From the NCBI GenBank assembly GCA_937991645.1, contig CALKPL010000008.1, forward strand, positions 1 to 18,662: DNA of 18,662 bases, written 5' to 3'. This document shows, piece after piece, positions 1-8,655 of this stretch. Every line of letters starts with the position of its first letter. The stretch's first letter is position 1. This stretch comes from UMGS1783 sp900555065. GTDB lineage: Bacteria > Bacillota > Clostridia > Oscillospirales > UMGS1783. A program made the translations under genes and the position numbers. Below the pieces are notes generated by a model that saw nothing but the letters and a program-made list of their open reading frames with translations, was not told where the DNA came from and searched no databases.

Positions 1-103
1 TCGTTTCTTCCAGCGTGTCTAGGCGCCGGCTGATTCGCTTATGCTCGCTGTCCATTGTCCTCCGAAACTCCTCGTGCTCCGCCCGTGTAATTGGCGTGTC
101 CAT
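1..103 (-). CDS. Partial small coiled-coil phage protein (XhlA-like?), N-terminus only
   Basis: The first 34 codons of a minus-strand gene that runs off the left edge are visible. The protein starts MDTPITRAEHEEFRRTMDSE and continues as a highly charged, amphipathic, Arg/Glu-rich helix. A ribosome binding site (GAGAGG, minus strand at about 110-115) lies just before the ATG at 101-103 and overlaps the tail-fibre stop, so the gene belongs to the same operon. Small coiled-coil proteins at this place, after the tail fibre and before holin and endolysin, are common in Gram-positive phages; several belong to the haemolysin XhlA family, which usually adds a C-terminal membrane segment. That segment would lie outside the window, so the family is a guess from position and helix character. 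The reading frame itself is well supported. Confidence 0.7.
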   Translation of the reverse strand, partial: MDTPITRAEHEEFRRTMDSEHKRISRRLDTLEET

Positions 104-114
104 TTTTTTACCTC

Positions 115-2253
115 TCAGTCTATAAAATAATCTATCTTGACAGCATACCAGCTGATACTTGTAGACAGATATGCGCCGTCTGAGATACGCATAACCCAAT
201 CGCATCTTAATTGTCCGCTTTGGTTTATGTACGTCCTGCCCTGATACCCGCTTGTAACAGCGTTCATGACATAGTGGTTATAGGTTGGCGCGTATTCTGA
301 CGGCAGCGCCGACAGCAGGATACTTCCGTTGCCTCCGGGCGCAGTAAAGCTGATACTTCCGCGTACATGTACGTGATTCTCAATTTTCCGATACTGTATC
401 CCCCGTGCGCCGCCATACCCTGACGATGCAGCAGAGATACCGGACGCCAAAGTAGCCTGTATCCAGCCCGTGTCATCAACCGTCAGTTTCCTCCACTCAT
501 ACCATACGTTTCCATAATCATAGTAGTTTCGCACATACACGCCGGAGTTATTGTAAGTGGAATATCTCTGCATGAACGAACCGCTGCTTATTGTAATTAC
601 TTCCAACGTGCCCGCTAACGCGACAGGGTAATTCCGGGAAACGGATGTTATATCGTTTGATGACGCTATGTAGATGCCCTGTTCCGTAAGATTATTCAGA
701 TTATCCGAGCTTGTGAGCGATCTTACGTATCCGAGTACATTTCTGCCGTTCATGACCATCGTCCATGCGCTGTCAACGATTCCCGGCGTTGTGTACGGCT
801 TCCCGAGCGCTATGCCCTCCTTATGCAGCGCAATAATGGGCTTGCCCGCGTTGATTTGCAGGGTGTATACAGCCTCGGACAGACGGTCTGTAACGCGTAC
901 CTGTAAGGAGTAGGCGTAATCCAGGTTAAACCCGGAAGCGCCCAGATCGCCGGTGATCGCGACATTGGACGCCGAATAAGCCCCGTCCGTGATAGTTGGG
1001 AGCGCAAGCGCCGTCCAATCCCCATAGCTGGATGCATTGGCGCGTTTGTACCGGTATTGCGCGGACAGGATTGTATTTGTCGCAGCGCCGAAGTCCACCG
1101 CAGAGAAGGATCCGGCGTATGTGAGGCTGGTTTCAGTGCCCGCGCCGTTGAGCGCCCGGCTTGCAGAACCGCTCTTTACGACTGTATCCGTATACTTTAT
1201 AAATGTCGCGGTCTGGTACACAGTTTTGGTATTGCCACGGCTGTCAATCGCCGTTACGCCGATGGTAGCGCTCTGCGGGCTTGCATTGCTGAGAGTGACC
1301 GCGCCGGTCCCGTATGCGACCTCCGTTATAACCCCGCCGATATTGAGCTGGTATTTCGACATGGACGCGCCTTTATTGGCCGTCGCCTTGTTTGCTGCGC
1401 TGACCGTCGCGCGCAGGAGGGAGTAGCCCTGTACGATGCTGGACGAGTCACCGGTCAGAGCTATGGTTGTCGCATTTTGGTCGGCGTAGGTAAATGTTGT
1501 GAAACTGGGCGCACGGCCGGTGGAGGATATGCTGCCGGTCGCTGTTTTTGTACTCGTGCCAATGACGGTGGTTTTGGACGAGGAAGAGTAGGTTGTCAGC
1601 AGGAACGTGAATTTTGCGGAGTTGGACGTGGTCATTTTGGCGTACGCCGCGTTGACAGCCGTGGAGGGCAGGGTTACGGTGCCGCCGGTATATCCGTTTA
1701 TGGTATGGATCGTCGTACCGCCGACAGATATGGTAAGCACGTCGTAAAATCCGCTGTAGTAACGCGTGGTGGGGACGGAAAACGCCGCGCCCACGCCGGC
1801 GTTGCCGTCGTACACAAAGGCGGGTATGGTCCCCAATACCGAGGCGCGGGGGATACGCGGCAGCGTGACGCCGGACAGGGAAACGCTGCCCGTACCCGCG
1901 CCGTATGTCCCATCGCAGGAGATAGTGCCGGAGGCTGTGACTGTGTATGTACCGTCCGCGCTGTGCGTGACGTTGCCTGTCCAGGTCTTAAGCGTGATGG
2001 TTGAATAGAGCGACGGGAACGAATACTGTGCGGAATATGACCCCGGCGACGCGCCGGTGAGCGACAGGGAACCGCTGCAGGCGTACTGCTGGAAATACGC
2101 ATAGTTGCTTTTAAGCTGCAGCGTGACGGTAACATTGGACGTATTGTTCTGCACATTCTGGCTGTTTAGCTTCAGCGATACGATCAGGTCGTACTGGTTC
2201 TGGCTGGTTCTGGCCGAGTTGCTGAGTGTTTGTCCGACTGTAATGGAGGGCAT
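115..2253 (-). CDS. Tail fibre / receptor-binding protein, DUF859-like with a knob domain
   Basis: A 712-residue beta-rich, Ser/Thr/Gly-rich protein at the end of the tail module, probably the tail fibre or tip that contacts the host surface. Residues 1-470 resemble the siphovirus DUF859 family (start MPSITVGQTLSNSARTSQNQ, then repeated Ig-like strands). Residues 477-486 (HKEGIALGKP) are the short linker often seen before fibre tips. Residues about 508-590 look like a pyocin-knob domain: GYVRSLT, then NLTEQGIYI, ending WYEWRKL. Residues 595-712 form a final beta domain (TGWIQATL, NHVHVRGSISF) that probably binds the receptor. The ATG at 2251-2253 is preceded by GAGGTGG and follows the hub gene stop by 14 bases. 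No enzymatic motif was seen. Domain limits were judged by eye; the fibre role follows from composition and position. Confidence 0.82.
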   Translation of the reverse strand: MPSITVGQTLSNSARTSQNQYDLIVSLKLNSQNVQNNTSNVTVTLQLKSNYAYFQQYACSGSLSLTGASPGSYSAQYSFPSLYSTITLKTWTGNVTHSADGTYTVTASGTISCDGTYGAGTGSVSLSGVTLPRIPRASVLGTIPAFVYDGNAGVGAAFSVPTTRYYSGFYDVLTISVGGTTIHTINGYTGGTVTLPSTAVNAAYAKMTTSNSAKFTFLLTTYSSSSKTTVIGTSTKTATGSISSTGRAPSFTTFTYADQNATTIALTGDSSSIVQGYSLLRATVSAANKATANKGASMSKYQLNIGGVITEVAYGTGAVTLSNASPQSATIGVTAIDSRGNTKTVYQTATFIKYTDTVVKSGSASRALNGAGTETSLTYAGSFSAVDFGAATNTILSAQYRYKRANASSYGDWTALALPTITDGAYSASNVAITGDLGASGFNLDYAYSLQVRVTDRLSEAVYTLQINAGKPIIALHKEGIALGKPYTTPGIVDSAWTMVMNGRNVLGYVRSLTSSDNLNNLTEQGIYIASSNDITSVSRNYPVALAGTLEVITISSGSFMQRYSTYNNSGVYVRNYYDYGNVWYEWRKLTVDDTGWIQATLASGISAASSGYGGARGIQYRKIENHVHVRGSISFTAPGGNGSILLSALPSEYAPTYNHYVMNAVTSGYQGRTYINQSGQLRCDWVMRISDGAYLSTSISWYAVKIDYFID

Positions 2254-2267
2254 ATGTTTTCACCACC

Positions 2268-4127
2268 TCATTGCGTATCGAATATCCACAGCGAGCCGTT
2301 GACGCGGGCGAAGGCGAATCCGTCTATGGTGGCGGTTTGCGCTGTTATATCTTCAGTCAGGATCCCTTTATCCGTCATTTCCGTGACGATTGCGTTTGTG
2401 GCTTTGTTATATATGCGGTTTCCGTCCGCGTCGATGCGGGTGTATGTGTTCACGGTGTTGGAATCCACCTGTATGCCTTTGCCGATCTGGACGTTATCGC
2501 TGTAGGTCTCGTTCGGGCTTGGCGACCATACCTGCTTTCCGCCCTTGCAGATCATGATGTCGCCAATATACCCGGCCCCGTCGTCAGAGGCAGTAATGGA
2601 CACCGAGATTACGCCTCCGCTTACAAACAGCGGGTTGTACAGGTCCACAAGCTCGTATTCGGAGGAGTCCAGTTCTGTAACGACGCCGTTGACCTCAATG
2701 GTGATTGTGGCGGCGGCGAGCAGCTTTCGATATTTAAAGCCTACGTAGTAATCTCCGTCCGCCACTTCAATGGACTGTGCGATCGTACCCTGCTGCAGCT
2801 CAAAGCATGTTCCCGCCACATAAGCCGCCTTGATCTCAATAGACGTTGCAGACTGTACGGGGCCGTCCCAATACTCGTCCCCAAACTGCGCGGAGGAGTT
2901 TCGCAACAAGTTTGCTCCGCCCGATTGCGTTATGGTCGCGGACAGGCCGTTAACCGTCTGTTCTAGTTCTGAAACTTGAGTTTCCGTCTGCCCCAGTTGT
3001 GTTTCAATGTTAGTGATTGTGCTCCTGGTGGCGTCCAAATCCCGGAAGATCTCATTGCTTTTAAGCTGTAGTGCAATTATCTCCTGATTGATCTCTCCGA
3101 CCGCGACGGCGTCGCCCGGTTCTGTAGCAAAGGACCGCAGCGTCTGGCTCATCCCGCCATCGTACTCCCAATAGTTGTACATAACCGGCAGGGAATAGAC
3201 GGTGTTATCAGGAGATGTTACATTGATAATGTCGCCCACCTGTATTGCCGGGTTACCGAGAGCTTGCAGAGTGATTCCGCGGTACGCCATCCCGGTGATA
3301 TTACTGAGGATATTGGACAATACAGTTTGCCTGGTATCTTCATCGTCAGCAGTAAGGCCGTACAGTACGGGATTATTGACGATAGCATATACGTTTTCGC
3401 CTGTCCCGTAGGTGACGCCGAGATCATCCTCTGACACTTTAACGGTAAGTTTGTCCCAAGATGGAGACAGGTATGCGCCGACCGTTAAGGGGTCAAAATA
3501 TCGGTCCAGCGTCAACGGATTATTTGCGGGTTGATATGTTTTAAATTCGATCTCGCCGTCAGTGTTTGCAACAACAAAACAACCCGCTGCCTGCGCGATG
3601 TATTTGAGCAGTGTGCGGCCCGTAGTATTTGCTTCAAATCCCGTCTGAATCGTATAGGTCGAATTCGTGAACGTGGTGGAGTGTAGGGGGACGGAGGTTT
3701 GCGAGCAAACCCAGGCTGCAAAGTCGCCGAGCGTGATCGGAAAAATCGATCCATCAAAATTTATAGGCGGGTCCGTCTGCCGGACGGCGTCATAGAGCAG
3801 CACACGTACGCGCTTATCGTCGATGTTGGATGCGTTTGCGACCGGAAAAGTTCCTATTTTACACCACTCATCACCGGTGCCAACGTATACGATGTGCGTT
3901 TTCCCATCAAAGGCAGTCACGTCTGCGGAAAATAGCTCAAGTTCTACCCTTGCACAGCAGGCCGAGCCTACTCGGAAATTGATTTCATCATTGTTGGCGG
4001 CCGCTTCGTACGTTATAGATATAATATCCTCATCTGTATATTCCGTATTTTCTACAACGACTTTGGCTTTCAGCCTTATCTCGTTGCCATAGACTGCCGT
4101 TGTAAACCCACTCGTAACGGGCAGCAT
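2268..4127 (-). CDS. Tail hub / Tal-like baseplate protein with coiled coil and jelly-roll
   Basis: A 619-residue protein between the short distal-tail protein and the fibre, the usual place of the tail-associated (Tal, gp27-like) hub protein. Residues 1-340 are beta-rich with hub-like features, including GRTLLKYIAQAAGCFVVANT (170-189) followed by IEFKTY, a pattern of many Gram-positive phage hub proteins. Residues 345-400 form a coiled coil (EIIALQLKSNEIFRDLDATR onward). Residues about 403-530 start GANLLRNSSAQFG and look like a jelly-roll, carbohydrate-binding-type module. Residues 549-590 (GKGIQVDSN, then YTRIDADGNRIYN) are a fibre-like linker. No peptidase or lysozyme motif was found, so any wall-degrading activity must lie elsewhere. 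The start is clear: GGAGG six bases before the ATG, overlapping the upstream stop. The hub assignment is fairly secure; the modules are visual calls. Confidence 0.8.
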   Translation of the reverse strand: MLPVTSGFTTAVYGNEIRLKAKVVVENTEYTDEDIISITYEAAANNDEINFRVGSACCARVELELFSADVTAFDGKTHIVYVGTGDEWCKIGTFPVANASNIDDKRVRVLLYDAVRQTDPPINFDGSIFPITLGDFAAWVCSQTSVPLHSTTFTNSTYTIQTGFEANTTGRTLLKYIAQAAGCFVVANTDGEIEFKTYQPANNPLTLDRYFDPLTVGAYLSPSWDKLTVKVSEDDLGVTYGTGENVYAIVNNPVLYGLTADDEDTRQTVLSNILSNITGMAYRGITLQALGNPAIQVGDIINVTSPDNTVYSLPVMYNYWEYDGGMSQTLRSFATEPGDAVAVGEINQEIIALQLKSNEIFRDLDATRSTITNIETQLGQTETQVSELEQTVNGLSATITQSGGANLLRNSSAQFGDEYWDGPVQSATSIEIKAAYVAGTCFELQQGTIAQSIEVADGDYYVGFKYRKLLAAATITIEVNGVVTELDSSEYELVDLYNPLFVSGGVISVSITASDDGAGYIGDIMICKGGKQVWSPSPNETYSDNVQIGKGIQVDSNTVNTYTRIDADGNRIYNKATNAIVTEMTDKGILTEDITAQTATIDGFAFARVNGSLWIFDTQ

Positions 4128-4128
4128 A

Positions 4129-4482
4129 TTACACCTCCGTAAAAGTAAGCGAGAGTTCGTCGAACAGGACGCGGCCGCTGTTTATAAGACGCAAATAGGT
4201 TGTTACGGGAGTGGAAATTGTCGCTGTAATAGTTTCAGCGGCTTCCGTTTCCGGGTTCCTGAACTCAACAGTAACAACCACGCCGGAAATACTCCCGAGG
4301 AATGATTTCATTTCGGCGCTAGACATGCGCCCCAAAGTGCAGGTAACGCTCCACCTCGTCCCTTTAACGTAGATATGCCTGGACCCGTCTGCCGTCTCTC
4401 CGCTTTTAGTGGAGGTAAGGTACTCTCTGTACGCAGATAACTGCGTTAGTTTATTGTACGTAATGTTGTTGATCTTAATCAT
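4129..4482 (-). CDS. Short distal tail protein between tape measure and hub
   Basis: A 117-residue, beta-rich protein starting MIKINNITYNKLTQLSAYRE, with KGTRWSVTCTLGRMS (40-54) and a C-terminus VLFDELSLTFTEV. Genes of this size directly after the tape measure often encode a reduced distal-tail (Dit-like) or baseplate-joining protein, and the repeated strands ending in a beta hairpin fit a tail-tube-type fold. I do not recognise a named family with certainty. It starts two bases after the tape-measure stop, with GAGGTG as ribosome binding site, and its own stop lies next to the hub gene start, so the three genes are tightly coupled. A structural tail role is inferred from position; the exact part in the baseplate is not shown by the sequence. 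Confidence 0.65.
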   Translation of the reverse strand: MIKINNITYNKLTQLSAYREYLTSTKSGETADGSRHIYVKGTRWSVTCTLGRMSSAEMKSFLGSISGVVVTVEFRNPETEAAETITATISTPVTTYLRLINSGRVLFDELSLTFTEV

Positions 4483-4484
4483 CG

Positions 4485-7400
4485 TTACACCTCGACGAGC
4501 GACGCGCCCGTTACTTTTGCCCTCCCGTTTAATCCGTCGATTATAAAGTCGAGCACGGGCTGTCCACGCAGCTCCGCCTTTACGACAACGGTCTTCACGC
4601 CGCCCGCGCCGGCGAGTTCAACAATATCGCTCAAGTTGGGTCTTGCGGTCTGCTGGTTTACAAAAGCTGCCTTGGGGACCGCGTCACTGACCACGGCGGA
4701 CATAACGCCCTTCGCGGCAGCAATGGCGGTGCGAAACCCCGCGACAAACTGTTCTGCGCTCGTTTCACCGTATCCGAAAAAGTTAGGGGGCAGGGAAGAC
4801 ATGTCAAAACCTTGTTCGCCAACGGAAAGGATGGAATTCATAACGTCTTTCATGTCGGCTACGGCTGCCTTTTCGCCTTCTTTTCCGCCCATACCAATGG
4901 ATTCAGCTATGTTTTTACCGATAGCACGTCCTTCTTTTGACGGAGAAGCAATACCCGCAGCTCTTTTTGCGGAGAGCAGTGCCCCCGACACTATGCCGCC
5001 CATAGCCCTATTAAGTATCCCGGACTGTGACTGCGCACCGGAAGCCATAGACGTTGTCATATTCCCGCCGACTTTTTCGAATTCCGCTTGTGCCGCTGCT
5101 GCGGTCTCATTGGCCTCATCGACCATTTCCTGGGATATGCCGTCAACGCCCTCTGCAAACCATTTTGCCATTAACTCGGCTCTGGCTTTCGTATCTTTTG
5201 CCTGCTGTTCAAGAATACGTATTTGCTCTTCAGCGCTTTTGTCCACTATATCGGTAGACTTCACAAACGCCTCGTCCTTAGCTTGCAGCGCAGCGATGGC
5301 TTCTTCATATTTGCCCTGCTGGAAGAGTGTAAGCGCCTCTTCGTAAGACGCGATATTCTCACAGTAATTTAGATAATTCTCCTCCGCAGTGTTATAATCG
5401 TTCTGGATTTCGTCGAGCTTGGCCTGCTCCTTTTCAATTTCGTCAATTATTGTAAGCGTTCTCTGCTGATAGGCCGTTGCTTCAATGTCGGTCCTTTCCA
5501 AATAGGCACTGTTGCGTAATTCTTCCTGCTCATCCAAAAGCTCCTGCACTTTCATTCGCTGCTCGGTGAGCTCAACGTATTTCTGGGCGGCTTCTTCCTC
5601 TGCGGCAGCCCTTTCGCGCACAGCCTCCGTGTACACTGCCTGCTCGCTGTCCAGAATTATTTGCGCTTTTTTAGCGTCTATCGCTCTGTAAATGCTGGCT
5701 TCCAGCGTTTCATACTGCTCGATCTGATCACCGACCAGTTTAAACTCCCAACCGAACGCTTCATTGAGCTGCCCAAGAATGAATTCAACCTGCTCTTTGT
5801 CAGCGTCCTTAACCTTGCCTTTCTCGTCGGTAAGTTTTTGTAACTCTTTCCACAAGTCTTCAGTGCGCCCCAGTTCGGCCAGGTTTTTTTCGGCGGCCTC
5901 ATCCTGCTGCGCTGAGAGCTCCTCATAGGCCTGCTTGCGCTCATTGATCGCTTCGGTCAATTCAGCGGATCGCTCCGCCGCCAGCCGTTCTTCTTCGGTC
6001 AGGCCGTCGGTAGTGTCCGTAAGCAGGACCAGAGCGCCGGTAAGCAGGCCCACGGCTGTAATTACTATGCCGATAGGGTTTGCGCTCATCGCAGCATTCC
6101 AGAGCCACTGTGCGGCCTCGGCAAGCGTTATTTTCCCGGTCAGCACTCCGATGGCAACCGATTTCAGGCCTATCGCGGTAGTCGCGCCAGTATCAGCCGC
6201 GGTCGCGTTGAGCTGAGCGACTCTATAAGCTGCAATGTCCTTTGTCGCGGTCTGATACATCCGGGAGATGGACTGCATAATGCTGAGCGCCTTGAACGCC
6301 CCGACCGCGATAAGCACCATCTTTGCAATCTTGTCAAAATTGGTTATAATCCAGGTTCCGGCGTCTATGAGCTTCGGCGTCCATTTGACAACAAAATCCG
6401 AAAGCTTTTCAATGAGCTTTCCAACTGACACGCCTAGTTTTTCAAACGAAGATCCGAGTTTCCCATTTGATACGCTTCTTTGCAGGGTGATGAAAGAATC
6501 GTTGGCCTCTGAAAGGCTTTTCTTGAGCGGGTCCCGGAATTTGTCATATGCGGCGATACCAAGGTTCGTGAGGGTGTTCTGCACTTTCGTCATCTCGGTA
6601 TCGACGGTGTCCTGCATCTTCTCGAACGATTCGTCGAGCACGCCGGTGTTCGTATCCATTTCTTTAAGGGTCTTATCCATGAGCGCCATGCCGCCGTCAG
6701 ACGTCAGCGTCAACATGGCGTTCAGGCCCTCGACAGAGCCGAACAGGCTTGCCATTGTTTCAACATTTCCACCGGTAGCCGTTTTCAATTCATCAAGAAA
6801 ACCGCTGAATCCCTTGGTTTGTAGGGCAGTGACTGAGAAGTCTATCCCTAACGCTTCCGCGGTCTTCATTGCGTCGTCGGTGGGCTTAATAATGCCGCTG
6901 ATCGCTGCTTTAAGTCCTGACATGGATTCGGCGGTATTGATACCCTGCGCGGTCAGCGCGGCCACGGAAGACAACAGTTCTTCGACAGGGATTCCCGCAG
7001 AAGAAGCCGTCGGCGCAACTCGGCCGATAGAAGCAGCCAGCTCGTCGAACGTCGTTTTGCCGAGGTTCTGTGTAATAAGGAATTTGTTTGCGAGCTCATC
7101 AGCGTCTGTAGTGGCCATCTGATACGTGTTGAGTACAGAGGTCAGGCCGTCCACAGCGGTGGCTGTGTCGGTAAAACCCGCTTTTGCCGATTTAACAGCC
7201 GCATCAACAAGCTGCATCGCTGTTTCTGTCTCGGCGCCTGCCGAAATGGCCTGGTACAACGCTTCATTGATCTCCGTGCCGGCAACGCCGGTATCGTTGG
7301 ATAAAGTGAGCACTTCGTCACTGATCTCGCTGACGCTCTTTACCGCCGTGTCCGCAATCGTACTGACTTTGGCAAGGGAAGTCTCAAAAGCTGTGCCGAA

Positions 7401-7562
7401 ATCATATGCCGCTGTAACGCCGGCTGTTAACGCTCCTGTAACGGACGCCGCAGCAGCAGACGCAATGCCTAGCGCGGTCTTTGCAACAGAGCCCAGTCCT
7501 TCCAGGGAGGATTTATAACCGCTGTCATCGCCAGTAATCTTTATTTTTACACTGTCGGCCAC
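4485..7562 (-). CDS. Tail tape measure protein (TP901 family type)
   Basis: This 1025-residue protein is the longest gene of the window. It acts as ruler for the tail and is ejected ahead of the DNA. Residues about 60-300 match the phage tail tape-measure TP901 core (ALYQAISAGAET at 101-112, VAPTASSAGIP at 182-192, LFGSVEGLNAMLTL at 273-286). Two hydrophobic stretches lie at 413-427 and 494-515. Residues about 521-800 are an Ala/Glu/Gln-rich coiled coil. The C-terminus (about 840-1025) is Gly/Ala-rich, with GIASPSKEGRAIG. No lytic transglycosylase or peptidase motif is visible. At 0.15 nm per residue it predicts a tail near 150 nm. The start is GTG at 7560-7562 (VADSVKIKITG), with AAGGAG eight bases upstream; no ATG fits the frame there. 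It follows the two tail chaperone genes, the standard order. Confidence 0.95.
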   Translation of the reverse strand: MADSVKIKITGDDSGYKSSLEGLGSVAKTALGIASAAAASVTGALTAGVTAAYDFGTAFETSLAKVSTIADTAVKSVSEISDEVLTLSNDTGVAGTEINEALYQAISAGAETETAMQLVDAAVKSAKAGFTDTATAVDGLTSVLNTYQMATTDADELANKFLITQNLGKTTFDELAASIGRVAPTASSAGIPVEELLSSVAALTAQGINTAESMSGLKAAISGIIKPTDDAMKTAEALGIDFSVTALQTKGFSGFLDELKTATGGNVETMASLFGSVEGLNAMLTLTSDGGMALMDKTLKEMDTNTGVLDESFEKMQDTVDTEMTKVQNTLTNLGIAAYDKFRDPLKKSLSEANDSFITLQRSVSNGKLGSSFEKLGVSVGKLIEKLSDFVVKWTPKLIDAGTWIITNFDKIAKMVLIAVGAFKALSIMQSISRMYQTATKDIAAYRVAQLNATAADTGATTAIGLKSVAIGVLTGKITLAEAAQWLWNAAMSANPIGIVITAVGLLTGALVLLTDTTDGLTEEERLAAERSAELTEAINERKQAYEELSAQQDEAAEKNLAELGRTEDLWKELQKLTDEKGKVKDADKEQVEFILGQLNEAFGWEFKLVGDQIEQYETLEASIYRAIDAKKAQIILDSEQAVYTEAVRERAAAEEEAAQKYVELTEQRMKVQELLDEQEELRNSAYLERTDIEATAYQQRTLTIIDEIEKEQAKLDEIQNDYNTAEENYLNYCENIASYEEALTLFQQGKYEEAIAALQAKDEAFVKSTDIVDKSAEEQIRILEQQAKDTKARAELMAKWFAEGVDGISQEMVDEANETAAAAQAEFEKVGGNMTTSMASGAQSQSGILNRAMGGIVSGALLSAKRAAGIASPSKEGRAIGKNIAESIGMGGKEGEKAAVADMKDVMNSILSVGEQGFDMSSLPPNFFGYGETSAEQFVAGFRTAIAAAKGVMSAVVSDAVPKAAFVNQQTARPNLSDIVELAGAGGVKTVVVKAELRGQPVLDFIIDGLNGRAKVTGASLVEV

Positions 7563-7580
7563 AGTACCAGCTCCTTAGTA

Positions 7581-8180
7581 TCATGTTGCGTAAAAAATGC
7601 GTTCCATCTCATCAATGGCGCGCTGTTCATCGCGGGTGTATTCCTGCGGCAACGCGTACTGCCGCTTAATTTCGAGCAGTTTAGGGTCGTCGCCGGTATA
7701 TCCCCGCCAACCTATTACCTGACAAATATGATGCCTGCTCTCAAGCGACCGAAACTCAAGCAGAAACAGCCACCAATGATACGGTTCTTTGCGGCGGTAA
7801 GATAGGTCTATGCCGCTTTGATTACGGATTGCGATAAGGATCAGGTTGATATCGTGTTTAAACGAGAACAACTTTTCCCCGGTGGTGCTGTCTGTTTCCG
7901 GGCGGTAGCCGTTTCCCTCGGCAGGGTATCCGCGGTAGAATTCAGCGCAGGCGTTGAGTACGTCCAGGACTGGTTCGTTTAAGACGCAGCCAAATACAAG
8001 CGTTTCAAGCGTCCGAACCGTATTGAGATTGTGAGTTATCGCGTCCTGGTCGGACGCAGAATCCAGATTGCACAGTAAATCGGACACTTGCAGCCAAACC
8101 CGGTAATCTGTTTTGGCGGGATACACCGTGCCATTAATCGTGATCGATTCAGGCGGGGCGTCCGTTGCGTAGTTGATCAT
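7581..8180 (-). CDS. Gp15-like tail assembly chaperone
   Basis: This 199-residue protein resembles the bacteriophage Gp15 family of Gram-positive siphophages: an N-terminal TVYPAKTDYRVWLQVSDLL stretch, a middle part with FSFKHDINLILIAIRNQSGI, and a C-terminal segment with YHWWLFLLEF. Its place immediately upstream of the tape measure indicates the longer tail assembly chaperone (the G-T role), which coats the tape measure during tube assembly and is absent from the virion. The ATG at 8178-8180 shares one base with the TAA of the preceding gene (TAATG), indicating termination-reinitiation. In many phages this pair is made by programmed frameshifting; I saw no slippery heptamer at the junction and this gene has its own start, so coupling seems the simpler explanation. 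Family call by eye. Confidence 0.85.
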   Translation of the reverse strand: MINYATDAPPESITINGTVYPAKTDYRVWLQVSDLLCNLDSASDQDAITHNLNTVRTLETLVFGCVLNEPVLDVLNACAEFYRGYPAEGNGYRPETDSTTGEKLFSFKHDINLILIAIRNQSGIDLSYRRKEPYHWWLFLLEFRSLESRHHICQVIGWRGYTGDDPKLLEIKRQYALPQEYTRDEQRAIDEMERIFYAT

Positions 8181-8596
8181 TATTCTCCGCTGTCCGCCAC
8201 CATGCGGATGACGCCGGACATCTCCGACAGCTCCCTATTAAGCGGGCCGATGGTTTCGCGCAGCTGCTCCACCTGTCGACTGTTGCGCTCCCGCTCCATA
8301 TCCATGCGGTTACGGCTGTAGGCACGCAGCACTCCCCAATAGATCGCTTCCATGCGGTCGAGGTTTTCATCCTCCCCTGCAGAAAAGAGCATAGCACGCA
8401 CATCTTCTCCCAGCAGGATGCCGATCGCTTCAAGCCACATTTCATACGGCTTGATTGTGTCCTTTTCAGCCTGATACCGTTCCAGCAGCTTGGTAAGTTG
8501 CCTATCAGTCCTTACGGTTCTTTTGGCGACCGGAAACTCCATCCCATCAATTTCAACCGATACATCGCGCATAGCGAGCGATAAATCAACTTTCAT
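8180..8596 (-). CDS. Tail assembly chaperone (G-like)
   Basis: A 138-residue protein starting MKVDLSLAMRDVSVEIDGME, with a beta-type N-terminal part (to about residue 30) and a mostly helical, charged remainder (MERERNSRQVEQLRETIGPL at about 99-118). It lies between the major tail protein and the Gp15-like gene, the place of the first tail assembly chaperone (G in lambda). It would bind the tape measure together with the Gp15-like protein. The ATG at 8594-8596 has an AAAGGA ribosome binding site. Upstream is a strong hairpin that may lower transcription relative to the tail tube gene, as suits a protein needed in smaller amounts. Assignment rests on size, composition and position. Confidence 0.75.
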   Translation of the reverse strand: MKVDLSLAMRDVSVEIDGMEFPVAKRTVRTDRQLTKLLERYQAEKDTIKPYEMWLEAIGILLGEDVRAMLFSAGEDENLDRMEAIYWGVLRAYSRNRMDMERERNSRQVEQLRETIGPLNRELSEMSGVIRMVADSGE

Positions 8597-8618
8597 GTCA
8601 CTATATCCTTTCTCATGT

Positions 8619-8644
8619 CAGGGGGCGGGATCTGCCGCCCCCTG
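8619..8644 (-). other. GC-rich hairpin between tail tube and tail chaperone genes
   Basis: A perfect 10-bp inverted repeat (CAGGGGGCGG at 8619-8628, CCGCCCCCTG at 8635-8644) with a 6-base loop lies in the 59-base gap after the major tail gene. No T-tract follows on either strand, so it is not a standard rho-independent terminator. In transcripts it would form a very stable stem just after the tail tube stop. It may protect that message from 3' decay or cause partial attenuation before the chaperones. Confidence 0.6.
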
Positions 8645-8655
8645 TACAGACTAAT

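Noticed and set aside
1037..2004. Long plus-strand open frames over the tail fibre gene
   Set aside because: They are opposite-strand shadows of a GC-rich gene, without ribosome binding sites or recognisable protein features. The same holds for the long plus-strand frames at 2271-2966, 6268-7122 and 10844-11845.
8149..8445. Programmed -1 frameshift joining the two tail chaperones
   Set aside because: No X XXY YYZ slippery heptamer was found at the junction, and the Gp15-like gene has its own ATG overlapping the stop of the previous gene. The 98-codon frame here is a shadow.
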